A stretch of 64,000 nt of DNA from an uncultured Methanomassiliicoccales archaeon (GCA_934702355.1 CAKUXX010000002.1:116947-180946); one strand, 5' to 3'; shown: positions 28,018 through 35,860, counted from the first letter of the stretch. Numbers and translations: made by a program. The notes: a model not told the origin generated them from the sequence alone.

Positions 28018-28329
28018 ATGAGAACTCCGACATCATTCAACATAAGTGGAGAAAATTACGAGAAATGCATACAACTCGTGGAAAGCGGCGAGTTCAACTC
28101 GGTGTCCGAAGTGATCGCCTATGCCATGCGTTTCTGCTCGGAATCACTCAGGCAGAAGGAATCCGAAGCCCCTATTCCCAAGGCCAGAAAGGACGTTGTG
28201 AAAATTTCCATGCGTGTGGACAATTTCGTTGCGGACAGTCTTGATTCGACAGGTTATTTCGAACGCCCGATGATGGCCGATCAATGCATACTGTTTTACA
28301 TGAAGTGGCGCGAAGGATTCAAAAACTAA
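28018..28329 (+). CDS. Tandem ribbon-helix-helix-like DNA-binding protein
   Basis: 103 aa. Two halves each look like an RHH unit: TSFNISGENYEKCIQLVESG... with SVSEVIAYAMRFC, and VKISMRVDNFVADSLDSTG... with MADQCILFYMKW. RHH proteins normally dimerise to bind DNA; two units in one chain would make a pseudo-dimer. Being leaderless and divergent from int, it may control the lysogeny-like state. It ends in a 10-bp stem terminator. Confidence 0.65.
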   Translation: MRTPTSFNISGENYEKCIQLVESGEFNSVSEVIAYAMRFCSESLRQKESEAPIPKARKDVVKISMRVDNFVADSLDSTGYFERPMMADQCILFYMKWREGFKN

Positions 28330-28359
28330 GGGTTTTTCAACCCATAAAAGAATATCTGG

Positions 28360-28409
28360 GTGGTCTCCGTCTCTTGTTTTCCCCTCCTTTGGGCCGGAGA
28401 CCACTTTTT
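28360..28409. terminator. Hairpin with T-run between convergent transcripts
   Basis: Perfect 10-bp arms GTGGTCTCCG (28360-28369) and CGGAGACCAC (28395-28404) are followed by TTTTT. They lie between the plus-strand RHH gene and the last gene of the minus-strand operon. The T-run is on the plus strand, so it serves the RHH transcript best. Confidence 0.7.
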
Positions 28410-28420
28410 ACGAAATCGTT

Positions 28421-28597
28421 TCACCGGCGACGCATCGGTCCGAGCAGTTCCGAATAGAGCGTTCCGTCCTCGGGCTTCCTGTTCAGGGCCAACGCCAAGG
28501 CCGCCACTCCTACCGCAGTGCTGATGCCCGAAAGGACCAGAGACGCGTTGTCGCGGAGATCGCGTTTCGCCGTTTTCGTCATCTTCTTCTTGGCCAT
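28421..28597 (-). CDS. Small single-span membrane protein with basic ends
   Basis: 58 aa. It starts MAKKKMTKTAKRDLRD (basic) and has a hydrophobic helix SLVLSGISTAVGVAALALAL. It ends LLGPMRRR. It overlaps the preceding gene by 19 bp. The pattern (basic, one membrane span, Arg tail) suggests a small membrane or virion-like protein, but no family was recognised. It is the last gene of the operon. Confidence 0.6.
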   Translation of the reverse strand: MAKKKMTKTAKRDLRDNASLVLSGISTAVGVAALALALNRKPEDGTLYSELLGPMRRR

Positions 28598-28770
28598 CTG
28601 CGCCTCGGTTGGATGTTAATTCCATCCTTTTCCCCGACAAGGTTGAGATCGCCGTCGATTATGAGCATCGGAACCTTAACGCCGTTTTCCCTCGACCTCA
28701 TCAAATGGTACCCTCCGCGGCTGTCAACAAGGTCCCATTCGCCCCTTATTCCCGGGATCATCATCGGCAT
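28579..28770 (-). CDS. Small protein with Arg-rich tail
   Basis: 63 aa from ATG at 28770 (MPMMIPGIRGEWDLVDSRGG), preceded by a GAGG tract inside the previous gene; a longer frame to 28899 is probably not used. The sequence VKVPMLIIDGDLNLVGEKDG looks beta-rich. The tail is PRRRWPRRR. It overlaps its upstream neighbour by 10 bp and its downstream one by 19 bp. Not recognised. Confidence 0.55.
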   Translation of the reverse strand: MPMMIPGIRGEWDLVDSRGGYHLMRSRENGVKVPMLIIDGDLNLVGEKDGINIQPRRRWPRRR

Positions 28771-29012
28771 GCCCTCTTCGAGAGGACCGGACGGATTATC
28801 CTTATCCCGGTGCGGTCCCTGAGCTCGTCGCGCCTTATCACGCTGTAGTTCTCCTCCTTGTCCTCGATCAGCCTCACGGCGTAGGAAGTGTTCCTGCACT
28901 GGGGGCAGAACACGTTGCGGACGACGATCAGCTTCTGGGCCGAATCGTCGAACTCGCTGCGGATGACCGAACGCATCATGGCCTGATCGGAATCGCAGTA
29001 GGGGCAGATCAT
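28761..29012 (-). CDS. Zinc-ribbon protein
   Basis: 83 aa. CPYCDSDQAMM near the start and CPQCRNTSYA in the middle give two CxxC pairs, a zinc ribbon. The rest is charged and ends SKRACR. The ATG overlaps the stop of the zincin-like gene by 4 bp (ATGA). DNA or RNA binding is plausible; the target is unknown. Confidence 0.7.
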   Translation of the reverse strand: MICPYCDSDQAMMRSVIRSEFDDSAQKLIVVRNVFCPQCRNTSYAVRLIEDKEENYSVIRRDELRDRTGIRIIRPVLSKRACR

Positions 29013-30193
29013 CTCCTCTTTCCTCCGGACGGTGCCTTCTTGGACGCGGTTGATTTTGGCTTGGTAGTCTTCTTCGCCGCGGCTGGCTTCGGTGTAGTCT
29101 TCTTGGCCGTCTTCTTCGGCAGAGTTCCGGCCTTGCGCATCTGGGCCACGGACTCCCTGGGTGCCTTCCCTCCCCTCTTGTACTTCAGGTTGGAGATATT
29201 GGTCTCCTCGAAGTCGCTGTTGACCCTGTCAACGGCCCTCTTCCCCCTCACGGGCTTGCCCTTGGTCAGGAAGGCGCGGTCCTCGTCGTAGAGCTCCTGA
29301 GCTCCCTTGTCCGAGCGGAGAACGGTGTAGTATCCGAGATTCGTTGTCTTCTCCCTGGTCCTTGATGTGCTTTCGGCCACTGTCGCGGCCTCCTCCAGGT
29401 TGATCAGTGTCGGATACAGTCCCGACGGGACCGGAAGTGCGCGTCCGTCGTCATCCAGCGGGAACGGGGTCCTTGCGATGCCCGCCCTGGCCGAATCCGA
29501 ATACCTCGCATGGTGGATCATCTCGTGGGTCAGAGTATCCTCACCGCTTGAGTTGCGGATTATGACCGTCGGGGTGTCCACTCCCTGCTGCCTCGAATAG
29601 TAGCATCCGTCCGCGCCCTTGCCCGGATTGCCCTCCATGACGACCAGCCCTGTCTTGGCGGTCATCCTCTTCAGCTCAGCGGCGGTGAAGTTGTCCTGCA
29701 ACGTCTTGACGACGAAGTCCTGCCTGTCCTCCGGGACGATGATCGCGATCTTCCCCATCGAAGACCTCATGGACGGCTTGACCGATTCGATCTCCGCGAA
29801 GTAGCTAGATGTGGAATCGTCCACGCCCATGATGTCCGATTCGTTCACGGCGGTCCACCATCCTGTCGCGACCAGCTCCTCCGGGGTGAACCCGCTGGGG
29901 TCCTTGGGGGAATGCAGTCTGTCCGCTGTCGTCCTCAGATCGGCAACGGGGTTGCGCTCCCTCCCCTTCCCGGACCATTTGGTGTAGTCCAGGAAGTGCT
30001 CGTACAGCGCGTCCGCGGGGACGTATCCCTTCGAGTCCACGGGAACCATGTATGTCGTTCCGTCCCTTGCTATGACAGCTGCCATTTTCCTGTTGCGCTT
30101 CTGGAACGTGCCTCCTGAAGTGTTCGCCGTCACCTCCATGTCCAAAATCGGGGAACCTCCCCTGGTCATCCTCACTTTGCTCTTGCTCGCCAT
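29009..30193 (-). CDS. Zincin-like metallopeptidase domain protein with Lys-rich tail
   Basis: 394 aa. The zinc motif is HEMIHH (H223, E224, H227) within DTLTHEMIHHARYSDS; a more distant ligand, probably Glu/Asp, is not assigned. It shares an N-terminal module (YMVPVDSKGYVP, residues about 48-59) with two other element proteins and GCYYSRQQGVDTP with the zincin-like protein at 41204-42160. The last 45 residues are Lys/Ala/Pro/Thr-rich (KKTAKKTTPKPAAAKK) and end GGKRR. No signal peptide. Protease activity is inferred only from HExxH. Confidence 0.7.
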   Translation of the reverse strand: MASKSKVRMTRGGSPILDMEVTANTSGGTFQKRNRKMAAVIARDGTTYMVPVDSKGYVPADALYEHFLDYTKWSGKGRERNPVADLRTTADRLHSPKDPSGFTPEELVATGWWTAVNESDIMGVDDSTSSYFAEIESVKPSMRSSMGKIAIIVPEDRQDFVVKTLQDNFTAAELKRMTAKTGLVVMEGNPGKGADGCYYSRQQGVDTPTVIIRNSSGEDTLTHEMIHHARYSDSARAGIARTPFPLDDDGRALPVPSGLYPTLINLEEAATVAESTSRTREKTTNLGYYTVLRSDKGAQELYDEDRAFLTKGKPVRGKRAVDRVNSDFEETNISNLKYKRGGKAPRESVAQMRKAGTLPKKTAKKTTPKPAAAKKTTKPKSTASKKAPSGGKRR

Positions 30194-30237
30194 CGTAATC
30201 TCTCTTCGTTCGCATCATAAGGCCGATGCCGGCCGTG

Positions 30238-30249
30238 CGGTCGAGTCCG
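30238..30249. repeat. Dispersed 12-mer CGGTCGAGTCCG, copy A
   Basis: Exact copy 45-56 bp upstream of the zincin-like gene start at 30193. Other exact copies are at 31175, 38517 and 46574. Extended similarity: GGCC lies 4-25 bp to the left and a (T/A)TNCGATG-like stretch to the right. It is in a short coupled ORF (30215-30262) that reads GTDSTARP. Confidence 0.6.
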
Positions 30250-30258
30250 TTCCGATGT

Positions 30259-31134
30259 TCACCTGCGCTTGATGTTCTTCGAGCGTCTGATCTTCCCGTG
30301 GGATCTCAGCCCGCCCTGCATTTCACCTGTGAAGATTCCCCAATTGTGCAGCTTCAGGTCCCTGTCCATTCCAAGGGCCGTAGCCTGGTCGTAGGAAAGG
30401 TCGTAGATCGTCCCGTCGAAGATGTACTTCCTCCTGTCCGTGGGCATCCCCTGACTTATCTCGCGCTGGATGTAGACGTCCGCCTCGTCCCCGTAGAACT
30501 TGTCCGGGTTCCCTTCCTTGTCCTTGACGATGATGGCCCTCTCGGGAAGGTCGCGGGGATCGCCGATGTATTCGACGGTCGCGTAAGGCTCCGGGATCGA
30601 AGGATCGTCCTCGAAGGCGATGTTGTACACCTTGCCCTCGGCCCATGCGTTGTGATCGGTGACCCTGTACCTGGCCAGGCTCTCCCTCGTCTCCCTGTCG
30701 GAACCGGGCCAGTAGAACACATAGAGGCCTCCGACGATCTCATGGGTCCCGAATCCGTTCTTCTCCAGCCAGTTGACCAGTGTGTCAATCGAGCGGAACT
30801 TGTGCGTCATGATGTCCGTTTTGCGGTTCATGGATGTCGCCACGAATTCCGCCAGGCTCTTCCCCGTGTAGTTGCGGTAGTCCTTTGGATCGGATTCGTC
30901 GTCGCCTTCGAAGTAAAAGCATCCCAACGCGTCGTAGCGGGACATCGGGTCGGGTTCGTTCGGTAGGGCTATCCTGTAGGGCCTCTTGCCGTAGGACGCC
31001 TGCGGGGGGCATCTGTCGGACTTTTTCTTCGCGGGCCTTCTGACGGCATTCGCCTTGCTGCTCTTGGTCTTCGGTTTCGTGTTCTTCGCGCAGCCCTTTC
31101 CGCTGCACTGCTTCCTGTTCGCCATGGTTCTCAT
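30259..31134 (-). CDS. Hypothetical basic protein with Lys-rich N-terminus
   Basis: 291 aa. The first 45 residues are Lys/Ala/Pro-rich (KPKTKSSKANAVRRPAKKKS) with two cysteines (QCSGKGCAKN). The body is a mixed alpha/beta domain rich in Tyr, Asp and Pro, and the tail is RSKNIKRR. The start ATGAGAACCATG overlaps the nuclease stop by 4 bp; the second ATG (31125) is an alternative. Not recognised; the basic tail suggests nucleic acid binding. Confidence 0.6.
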   Translation of the reverse strand: MRTMANRKQCSGKGCAKNTKPKTKSSKANAVRRPAKKKSDRCPPQASYGKRPYRIALPNEPDPMSRYDALGCFYFEGDDESDPKDYRNYTGKSLAEFVATSMNRKTDIMTHKFRSIDTLVNWLEKNGFGTHEIVGGLYVFYWPGSDRETRESLARYRVTDHNAWAEGKVYNIAFEDDPSIPEPYATVEYIGDPRDLPERAIIVKDKEGNPDKFYGDEADVYIQREISQGMPTDRRKYIFDGTIYDLSYDQATALGMDRDLKLHNWGIFTGEMQGGLRSHGKIRRSKNIKRR

Positions 31135-31655
31135 ATCCTGGTCGTGCGCATCGTGTGGCCGGTGCGCCTGCCTTCGGTCGAGTCCGTTCCATCGCGGTAC
31201 GGCCTTCCCCTGAGACCGAACGCGCGTCTCAGGCGGTTGCCCGCCGCCCTTCTCGGCGAACCGCGTATGCCCCTCTTCCTGAGCTGTCTACCCAGCTCGC
31301 GGTCCAGTGTGCCGTCGCGCTTCTGCCATGAGTACAATTCGATCAGATCGGTGCCGCGTCTCCTGTGTAGATCCCTCTTCCATTCCATCGACTCCCTGTA
31401 GGAGACGGAAGGATCGAGTCCGCCGTGTCCTTCGAACCACGGCGGGACCCTGCCCTCGGCGTTGACTCCCCAATACTCGATCCAAACGTCCGTTCCGGGT
31501 ATGTGGAAGTCCGGGCGGTAGTTCCCGACTCCGTAGCGGTCCTCGTAGACGTAGTCGATGCCGTGCATCGCCAGCCAGTCCGCGACGTGCCTTTCTCCGA
31601 ATGATTTCACTGTCTCGCCGTTGAAGGTGACCGGCTGCTTCCTGTCGCTGTTCAG
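31131..31655 (-). CDS. PD-(D/E)XK nuclease-like protein, probable CTG start
   Basis: 174 aa. The motif set is SFGERHVADWL (Glu of motif I), YRPDFHIPG (Asp of motif II) and VWIEYWGVNAEG (ExW motif III), typical of the nuclease domain found beside UvrD-type helicases. There is no ATG upstream of the motifs in this frame. A CTG at 31655 overlaps the TGA of the upstream gene (CTGA) and is 8 nt after AGGAGG, so it was chosen; a GTG 39 bp further in is the alternative. The C-terminus is Arg-rich. Confidence 0.65.
   Translation of the reverse strand: MNSDRKQPVTFNGETVKSFGERHVADWLAMHGIDYVYEDRYGVGNYRPDFHIPGTDVWIEYWGVNAEGRVPPWFEGHGGLDPSVSYRESMEWKRDLHRRRGTDLIELYSWQKRDGTLDRELGRQLRKRGIRGSPRRAAGNRLRRAFGLRGRPYRDGTDSTEGRRTGHTMRTTRI
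31175..31186. repeat. Dispersed 12-mer CGGTCGAGTCCG, copy B
   Basis: Exact copy inside the 3' end of the nuclease gene (reading GTDSTEG), 41-52 bp before the ATG at 31134. TGTGGCCGGTGCGCC lies to its left as in copy A, which argues for a shared upstream element rather than coding constraint alone. Confidence 0.6.
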
Positions 31656-32983
31656 CGTCTGCCCCTCCTGCGGTTGTAGCTGCGGGTGACCTTCACCCCG
31701 CCTGCGTCGTATTCGTCGAAGACCCGCATCGCGCGTATGTCGCGCGTGGTCTCCACCTCCCAGGGGGTCTTGCCGGTGCGCTTGGATACGATCCCCACCA
31801 TCTCGTCCGCTCCGACCTCCCTTCCGTCGATGGTGTACTTCCTGCTCTTCCAGGACCTTCCGTCCCCCGACTTCCTTACGGATACCTTCCTGCGGTACTC
31901 CTCGTCCGCGTCGGTGCGGGGCTCGTCGATCATCTTCAGATAGGACTGCGGCGCATCCAGGAACCTGGAGCCGGTGTCGGACTGTAGAAGGAACGTGCTG
32001 ACCCCGCCCTTCGGATCGTCCAGGACGTTGCCCGTGAGCAGTATCCTCTGACGCGATCCGATCTCCGGGCTGCATACCTCCGCCACGCCGTAGTAGGTCT
32101 TTCCCTTCATTGTGGATCTGACCACGGTGGCCGCTCCCCCCGTCTTGGACGATATGGCCCCGTCGATGGCGCGGCATTTGGCGGACTGCGTCCTCTTTCC
32201 TTCGATGGGCGGGGTGATAATCTCGGAACCGAACATCTGGACCGAGTAGTCCATGGGGCGGGCGGATTCGGTGACCTTCGGAACCCCCCGGACAACCCCC
32301 TGGACAGGCGGCTTCGGCTCCGTCGGCCACTCTGTTGCCGGGAGATCGCAACTGCTTTCGGTCTTTTTCCTGAACCTTATCCTATGCAGCCTGGGCTCGT
32401 TCAGCGGGTTGTTGTATATCGACGGATAGGGATAACGGATGAAGACCGTGTCCGGAAGGAAGACGGCCTTGAACTCGTAGTCGGGGTTGTTCTTCGACAG
32501 CGAGAACATCACATCGCGCACGACCTCTATGTAATCGTTCGGCCAGCGCAACACCTTTCCTCCGAGCCCGAATCCGTCGAATGTCGTGTACTCGGATCCG
32601 GAGCCCTTGATCCTGGCGAGTATCCCGATGTCCCCGTTGGGAACGACCTCGGCGCGGCGCAAGTACTCGACCTCGCCGCCGGTGATGTGGCGTCCCTTGT
32701 TCGGGTCGGGCGCGTGAGGATCGAACATTGTGTATTTGGGTTCCGGCTGCGGTTCCAGGTGGAACGTTCCATTGCCCCTCCTCATCTCGAACTCGTAGTC
32801 GGGATTGTCCCTGTTCAGCCTGTCAACGATCTCCTGGACCATCTCCGCGCCGTCCGGCGGGAACCTTGCGGCGTAGATCAGGTTCCCGGTGAACCCGCCT
32901 CTGCCGTCGTAGGGCATGAACTTCTTCCCCTTGCCCTTCTCCCTTCCGTAGATAAGAAGGTCCGATCTCTTCTTTTCGGTCAT
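31652..32983 (-). CDS. Hypothetical protein with internal repeat and Arg-rich tail
   Basis: 443 aa from ATG at 32983, which overlaps the upstream stop (ATGA) and follows AGGAGGT. Two similar segments, MVQEIVDRLNRDNPDYEFEM and VVRDVMFSLSKNNPDYEF, show an internal duplication of about 110 residues. The rest is beta-rich, with no signal peptide or membrane helix. The tail SYNRRRGRR resembles the tail of the upstream neighbour. Could be a structural or DNA-associated protein; no homology seen. Confidence 0.6.
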   Translation of the reverse strand: MTEKKRSDLLIYGREKGKGKKFMPYDGRGGFTGNLIYAARFPPDGAEMVQEIVDRLNRDNPDYEFEMRRGNGTFHLEPQPEPKYTMFDPHAPDPNKGRHITGGEVEYLRRAEVVPNGDIGILARIKGSGSEYTTFDGFGLGGKVLRWPNDYIEVVRDVMFSLSKNNPDYEFKAVFLPDTVFIRYPYPSIYNNPLNEPRLHRIRFRKKTESSCDLPATEWPTEPKPPVQGVVRGVPKVTESARPMDYSVQMFGSEIITPPIEGKRTQSAKCRAIDGAISSKTGGAATVVRSTMKGKTYYGVAEVCSPEIGSRQRILLTGNVLDDPKGGVSTFLLQSDTGSRFLDAPQSYLKMIDEPRTDADEEYRRKVSVRKSGDGRSWKSRKYTIDGREVGADEMVGIVSKRTGKTPWEVETTRDIRAMRVFDEYDAGGVKVTRSYNRRRGRR

Positions 32984-33615
32984 CTGCGGGACCTCCTGTT
33001 GTAGCTGCTGAAGTATGTGGGCTCCTCGTATGTGCGGTAGTCGTCCCACATCTTGTCGTAGTAATCGTTGACCAGGTCGCGGTCGTCGTAGGTGTATCTC
33101 TTCTTGCCGTACTCGTCGTAGCGGTTGTCGTCCAGATACGCGCGCATGTCCTCTGTCGCTTCGTAATCCTCGGCGCGCTGGAGACGGTGCATCTCCCTGA
33201 GCGAGCCTTCTGGATCGTTGTCGAAGTCCAGCTTCCTGTCCCAGGTGGACGATGCGTACCCCTTGCCGCGGACCCTGCCCTTCCTGCCTTTGGGTGCGGG
33301 TTCCGCCTTTGTCGGGCGTTCGGTGCCCTGCGGGGGGACGATCTCCACCGGCAGCGTCTTCTCCTCGATGACGACGGGCGTGTCGATGCCCTCGATGTCG
33401 AACCTTCCGGGGTGAAGGGTCCACATGACCGCCTGCATGGGTTCGGGTCTCTGCGGGAATGTGGACTTCGCCCTCCGCCTGGAATCCATGTTCTTCGATC
33501 TCGGCGACCTTCTCTCCTGGATCGCCATCAGGTAATCCCCGGGTACGAGTCCGTTCTCGTCCACGGGGACGCGGTAGTTCTTTCCGTTGTATCTCACAGT
33601 CTTCTTGGAAGTCAA
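32980..33615 (-). CDS. Hypothetical protein with shared N-terminal module, TTG start
   Basis: 211 aa. TTG at 33615 follows AAAGGAGGT by 7 nt and is the first gene of this operon segment. The N-terminus (YRVPVDENGLVPGDYL) and a later MWTLHPGRFDIEGIDTPVV stretch match the N-terminal modules of the two zincin-like proteins, but there is no HExxH. The tail SYNRRSRR overlaps the next gene's ribosome binding site. Confidence 0.6.
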   Translation of the reverse strand: MTSKKTVRYNGKNYRVPVDENGLVPGDYLMAIQERRSPRSKNMDSRRRAKSTFPQRPEPMQAVMWTLHPGRFDIEGIDTPVVIEEKTLPVEIVPPQGTERPTKAEPAPKGRKGRVRGKGYASSTWDRKLDFDNDPEGSLREMHRLQRAEDYEATEDMRAYLDDNRYDEYGKKRYTYDDRDLVNDYYDKMWDDYRTYEEPTYFSSYNRRSRR

Positions 33616-33634
33616 ACCAAAACCTCCTTTGACT

Positions 33635-33659
33635 GAGCATCCGGCGTTTGCGGATGCTC
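33635..33659. promoter_or_regulatory. Hairpin in 5' leader (GAGCATCCG stem)
   Basis: Perfect 9-bp arms GAGCATCCG and CGGATGCTC with a 7-nt loop GCGTTTG lie 8 bp upstream of the AAAGGAGGT ribosome binding site of the gene starting at 33615. The core CATCCGG...GCGGATG is repeated at 33787-33806, on the other side of the promoter. Confidence 0.6.
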
Positions 33660-33775
33660 TTCTCCCTAATCCGCCGATTGTCCTCTTTCCTGCCTGTATG
33701 CCGGATGGAAATTGTCGGCGGGTTCGCGGTCGAGATCGAAGGCTGTTTGGCGTGGTGGTTCCGTTCCGGCAGCGC

Positions 33776-33782
33776 TTATATA
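33776..33782. promoter_or_regulatory. Bidirectional TATA-like box
   Basis: TTATATA within GCTTATATACGCG reads as a TATA box on both strands. On the minus strand it would start the operon beginning at 33615 with a leader of about 135 nt. On the plus strand it would start a transcript near 33806 that ends at the terminator-like hairpin at 33975-34007. Confidence 0.55.
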
Positions 33783-33786
33783 CGCG

Positions 33787-33806
33787 TCATCCGGTATTGC
33801 GGATGA
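33787..33806. promoter_or_regulatory. Second CATCCG hairpin, possible operator
   Basis: Perfect 7-bp arms TCATCCG and CGGATGA with loop GTATTG, nearly the same sequence as the hairpin at 33635-33659. It is adjacent to the TATA-like box, where a bound protein could block transcription. Confidence 0.55.
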
Positions 33807-34007
33807 CAACGTGCTGAGGGGACAGTACGCGTATGTTCCGACGGCGTTGTTGCGGACAACGCAGTGGTCCATTACCCTGCCATGGTTGTGGAGATTGGAT
33901 TGCCCTTGCACTGAGACTCTAGAGGAGTCCCTAAACGGATATTGGAAGGTAGGTGCCTGGGTCGATTGTCCCACCCCGTGCTTCAATGCGCATTGAGCAC
34001 GGGTTTT
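33807..34007 (+). ncRNA. Candidate structured non-coding RNA
   Basis: About 200 nt without a convincing ORF. Stems: GCGTTGT/ACAACGC (33844-33862), GACTC/GAGTC (33915-33929), TGGG/CCCA (33958-33973), and a 14-bp palindromic hairpin CCCGTGC-T-TCAATGC/GCATTGA-GCACGGG (33975-34003) followed by TTTT. A TATA box 27 bp before 33807 could drive it. A ~95-aa plus-strand frame (33712-33996) was considered and judged to be chance. It may also be a replication or regulatory DNA region. Confidence 0.4.
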
Positions 34008-34027
34008 CACCACATTCTGTTGAAATA

Positions 34028-35245
34028 TCATCTGGAACCCTCCGAGAACTGGTCCAGCGTGACCTTGCGCTTCCCTTTGGGCCCCTTCCCCTCCATGCGT
34101 GCGATCTCGTAATCGTCGATCGTGCGCATGATCGAGCCCATGACCGGAACCGCGATCGAGTTCCCCGACTGGCGGTAGAGCTGTGCGTCGGACATTCCCG
34201 CGGAACGCGCCCTGTCGAACGCCCAATCAGGGAATCCCTGTAGACGCCAGGTCTCCCTCGGAGTGAGCTTCCGTATCCTCCTGCCGTCCTCGGACACCTT
34301 CGGCATCGTGTTCCCTCCGGAACCGGTTACGACCGTCGGAGACAGTCCGTAGGGCGAGTAGACGCGCTTCAGGGAATCGTATCCGCTTATCCCTTCGGCT
34401 ATCCCCAGCTGGTCGCATTTCTCGTAGACGAAGTTGTCCGTCTTCCTTGAGCCCGCCCTGGACGTGACCGTGTGTGCGACCTCGTCCCGTTCGAGCGGGC
34501 GGAAGGAGAAACCGTTGCCTTTGACCCGCTGCCTGTCGGTGGATTCCTTCAGGCCGCTGAGCCTGGCCTTGGACAGATAGTACTTGTCCGGGACCTCGTC
34601 CTCCAGGATGTCCCCGAGAACGTACCTCGGACCGTTGCCCTTCGGCAAAGGTGGACAGTAGCTCCCGAGATGGGAGATCATGTACGCCCTGTTCCTGTTC
34701 TGGGCGGTCCCGAAGTCCTTGGCGTTCAACGTTCCGTACTCGGACGTGTATCCCAGCGACGATAGGAAGGACAGCCATTCGTCGAAGACCGGGCGGTTCT
34801 TCTTGGAGAACACGGTCGGTACGTTCTCCATGATCAGCCATTCCGGAAGGGTCCCCTCCTTTGCGGAGACCTCCAGCAGCCTTTGGACCTCCCAGAGCAG
34901 AGACGAACGGCGGTTCGCTCCCTTGGCCATCCCGGTGGCCTTCCTGTTCGCGATGCTCAGGTCCAGGCACGGGAAACTGTACGTCAGTATGTCCGAGTCC
35001 GGAAGGACGGACAGCTGGGTGATATCCCCGAGATTGGGGTCGTCGCCGTAGATCGCCTCGTAGGAACGTATGGCGTATCTGTCGATCTCGGATGTTCCGA
35101 CGACCTGATGGGGTATCCCCTCCTCCAAGAGGGCCATGCGCTGCGCGCCGATTCCGGAGAAGAGCTCGACGACGCGGTACGGCCTGCCGTCCTTGGTGTT
35201 GTACGATACATCGCGCCTTTCAGAGCGACATGCCCGCATCCGCAC
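34028..35245 (-). CDS. dcm: DNA (cytosine-5) methyltransferase
   Basis: 405 aa. Motif I is VVELFSGIGAQRMAL, motif IV SFPCLDLSIAN (Pro-Cys catalytic pair), motif VI IMENVP, motif VIII QNRNRAYM, and motif X-like SGNSIAVPVM near the end. No cognate restriction gene is adjacent, though a PD-(D/E)XK protein lies 2.4 kb downstream, so it is called an orphan here. It may protect the element from host restriction. Recognition sequence unknown. The exact start is not fixed: MRMRACRSERRDVSYNT. Confidence 0.88.
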   Translation of the reverse strand: MRMRACRSERRDVSYNTKDGRPYRVVELFSGIGAQRMALLEEGIPHQVVGTSEIDRYAIRSYEAIYGDDPNLGDITQLSVLPDSDILTYSFPCLDLSIANRKATGMAKGANRRSSLLWEVQRLLEVSAKEGTLPEWLIMENVPTVFSKKNRPVFDEWLSFLSSLGYTSEYGTLNAKDFGTAQNRNRAYMISHLGSYCPPLPKGNGPRYVLGDILEDEVPDKYYLSKARLSGLKESTDRQRVKGNGFSFRPLERDEVAHTVTSRAGSRKTDNFVYEKCDQLGIAEGISGYDSLKRVYSPYGLSPTVVTGSGGNTMPKVSEDGRRIRKLTPRETWRLQGFPDWAFDRARSAGMSDAQLYRQSGNSIAVPVMGSIMRTIDDYEIARMEGKGPKGKRKVTLDQFSEGSR

Positions 35246-35380
35246 CGTCCGCGCGGACGCTCACGTACTGACCGGCTCCGCTGCGCGCATAAGAATCCAT
35301 GCGCTCGGAAATGCGGTCCAGTTCGCGGAAAGGGGTTTTTGAAGAGGTTTGGAAGGGGGATGCCCGACGACAGATCATCG

Positions 35381-35860
35381 TCATCGCTCCCCGTAGTCTC
35401 CGAAGAGGTCCCCGATCGCGTCAAGGCACGAAGGGAACCTCTCCATGATTGCGTCGATGTAGCCCGGCATGCCCACCGGAATTCCCTTCTGCTCCATGTA
35501 CAGACGGACCTGGGATGCGACGATGTTCAGGCAGTTCCATTCCATGATCTCGTACATCGGGTCCTTGGAATCCCTGAGATGTTCGACGATCTGAAGGAAC
35601 TCGGCGGGCCTGCTCCTGGCGTAGACGTAGGAACAGCAGAACAGGCGGAACATGACGGTGTCGAAGTCCCGCCTCCCGGCATCGGGGGCGAACCATTCAA
35701 GGTCCTTGTTCCCAGAGAACACCTCGCAGAACATCATCACGAAGTCTGTGATGCTCACCGGGTCCGCATCGGCCTTCGGAGACTCCTCCCCGACATCGGG
35801 GTCCAGGGTACCGAGCATGACGATCAGGGTCTTGCGCTCCTCCGACGGATCGGTGCTCAC
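35381..35860 (-). CDS. Hypothetical helical protein
   Basis: 159 aa. Start GTG at 35860 overlaps the previous stop (GTGA) after AGGAGG. Acidic N-terminus, then helices with aromatic residues (FVMMFCEVFSG, MFRLFCCSYVYARSRP). It ends DYGER. No motif recognised. Confidence 0.6.
   Translation of the reverse strand: MSTDPSEERKTLIVMLGTLDPDVGEESPKADADPVSITDFVMMFCEVFSGNKDLEWFAPDAGRRDFDTVMFRLFCCSYVYARSRPAEFLQIVEHLRDSKDPMYEIMEWNCLNIVASQVRLYMEQKGIPVGMPGYIDAIMERFPSCLDAIGDLFGDYGER

Noticed and set aside
28326..28640. 104-aa minus-strand ORF overlapping the 58-aa gene
   Set aside because: Low-quality composition, and the overlapping 58-aa frame has a good start and a clear membrane helix.
30238..30249. 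CGGTCGAGTCCG as a tRNA T-loop
   Set aside because: It resembles GGTTCGAGTCC, but no T-stem pairing or other tRNA arms could be built around any of the four copies.
33712..33996. 94-aa plus-strand ORF in the intergenic region
   Set aside because: Composition is unlike a protein (mixed Arg/Ser/Trp/Cys without pattern), no RBS, and it overlaps several DNA stems that explain the region better.
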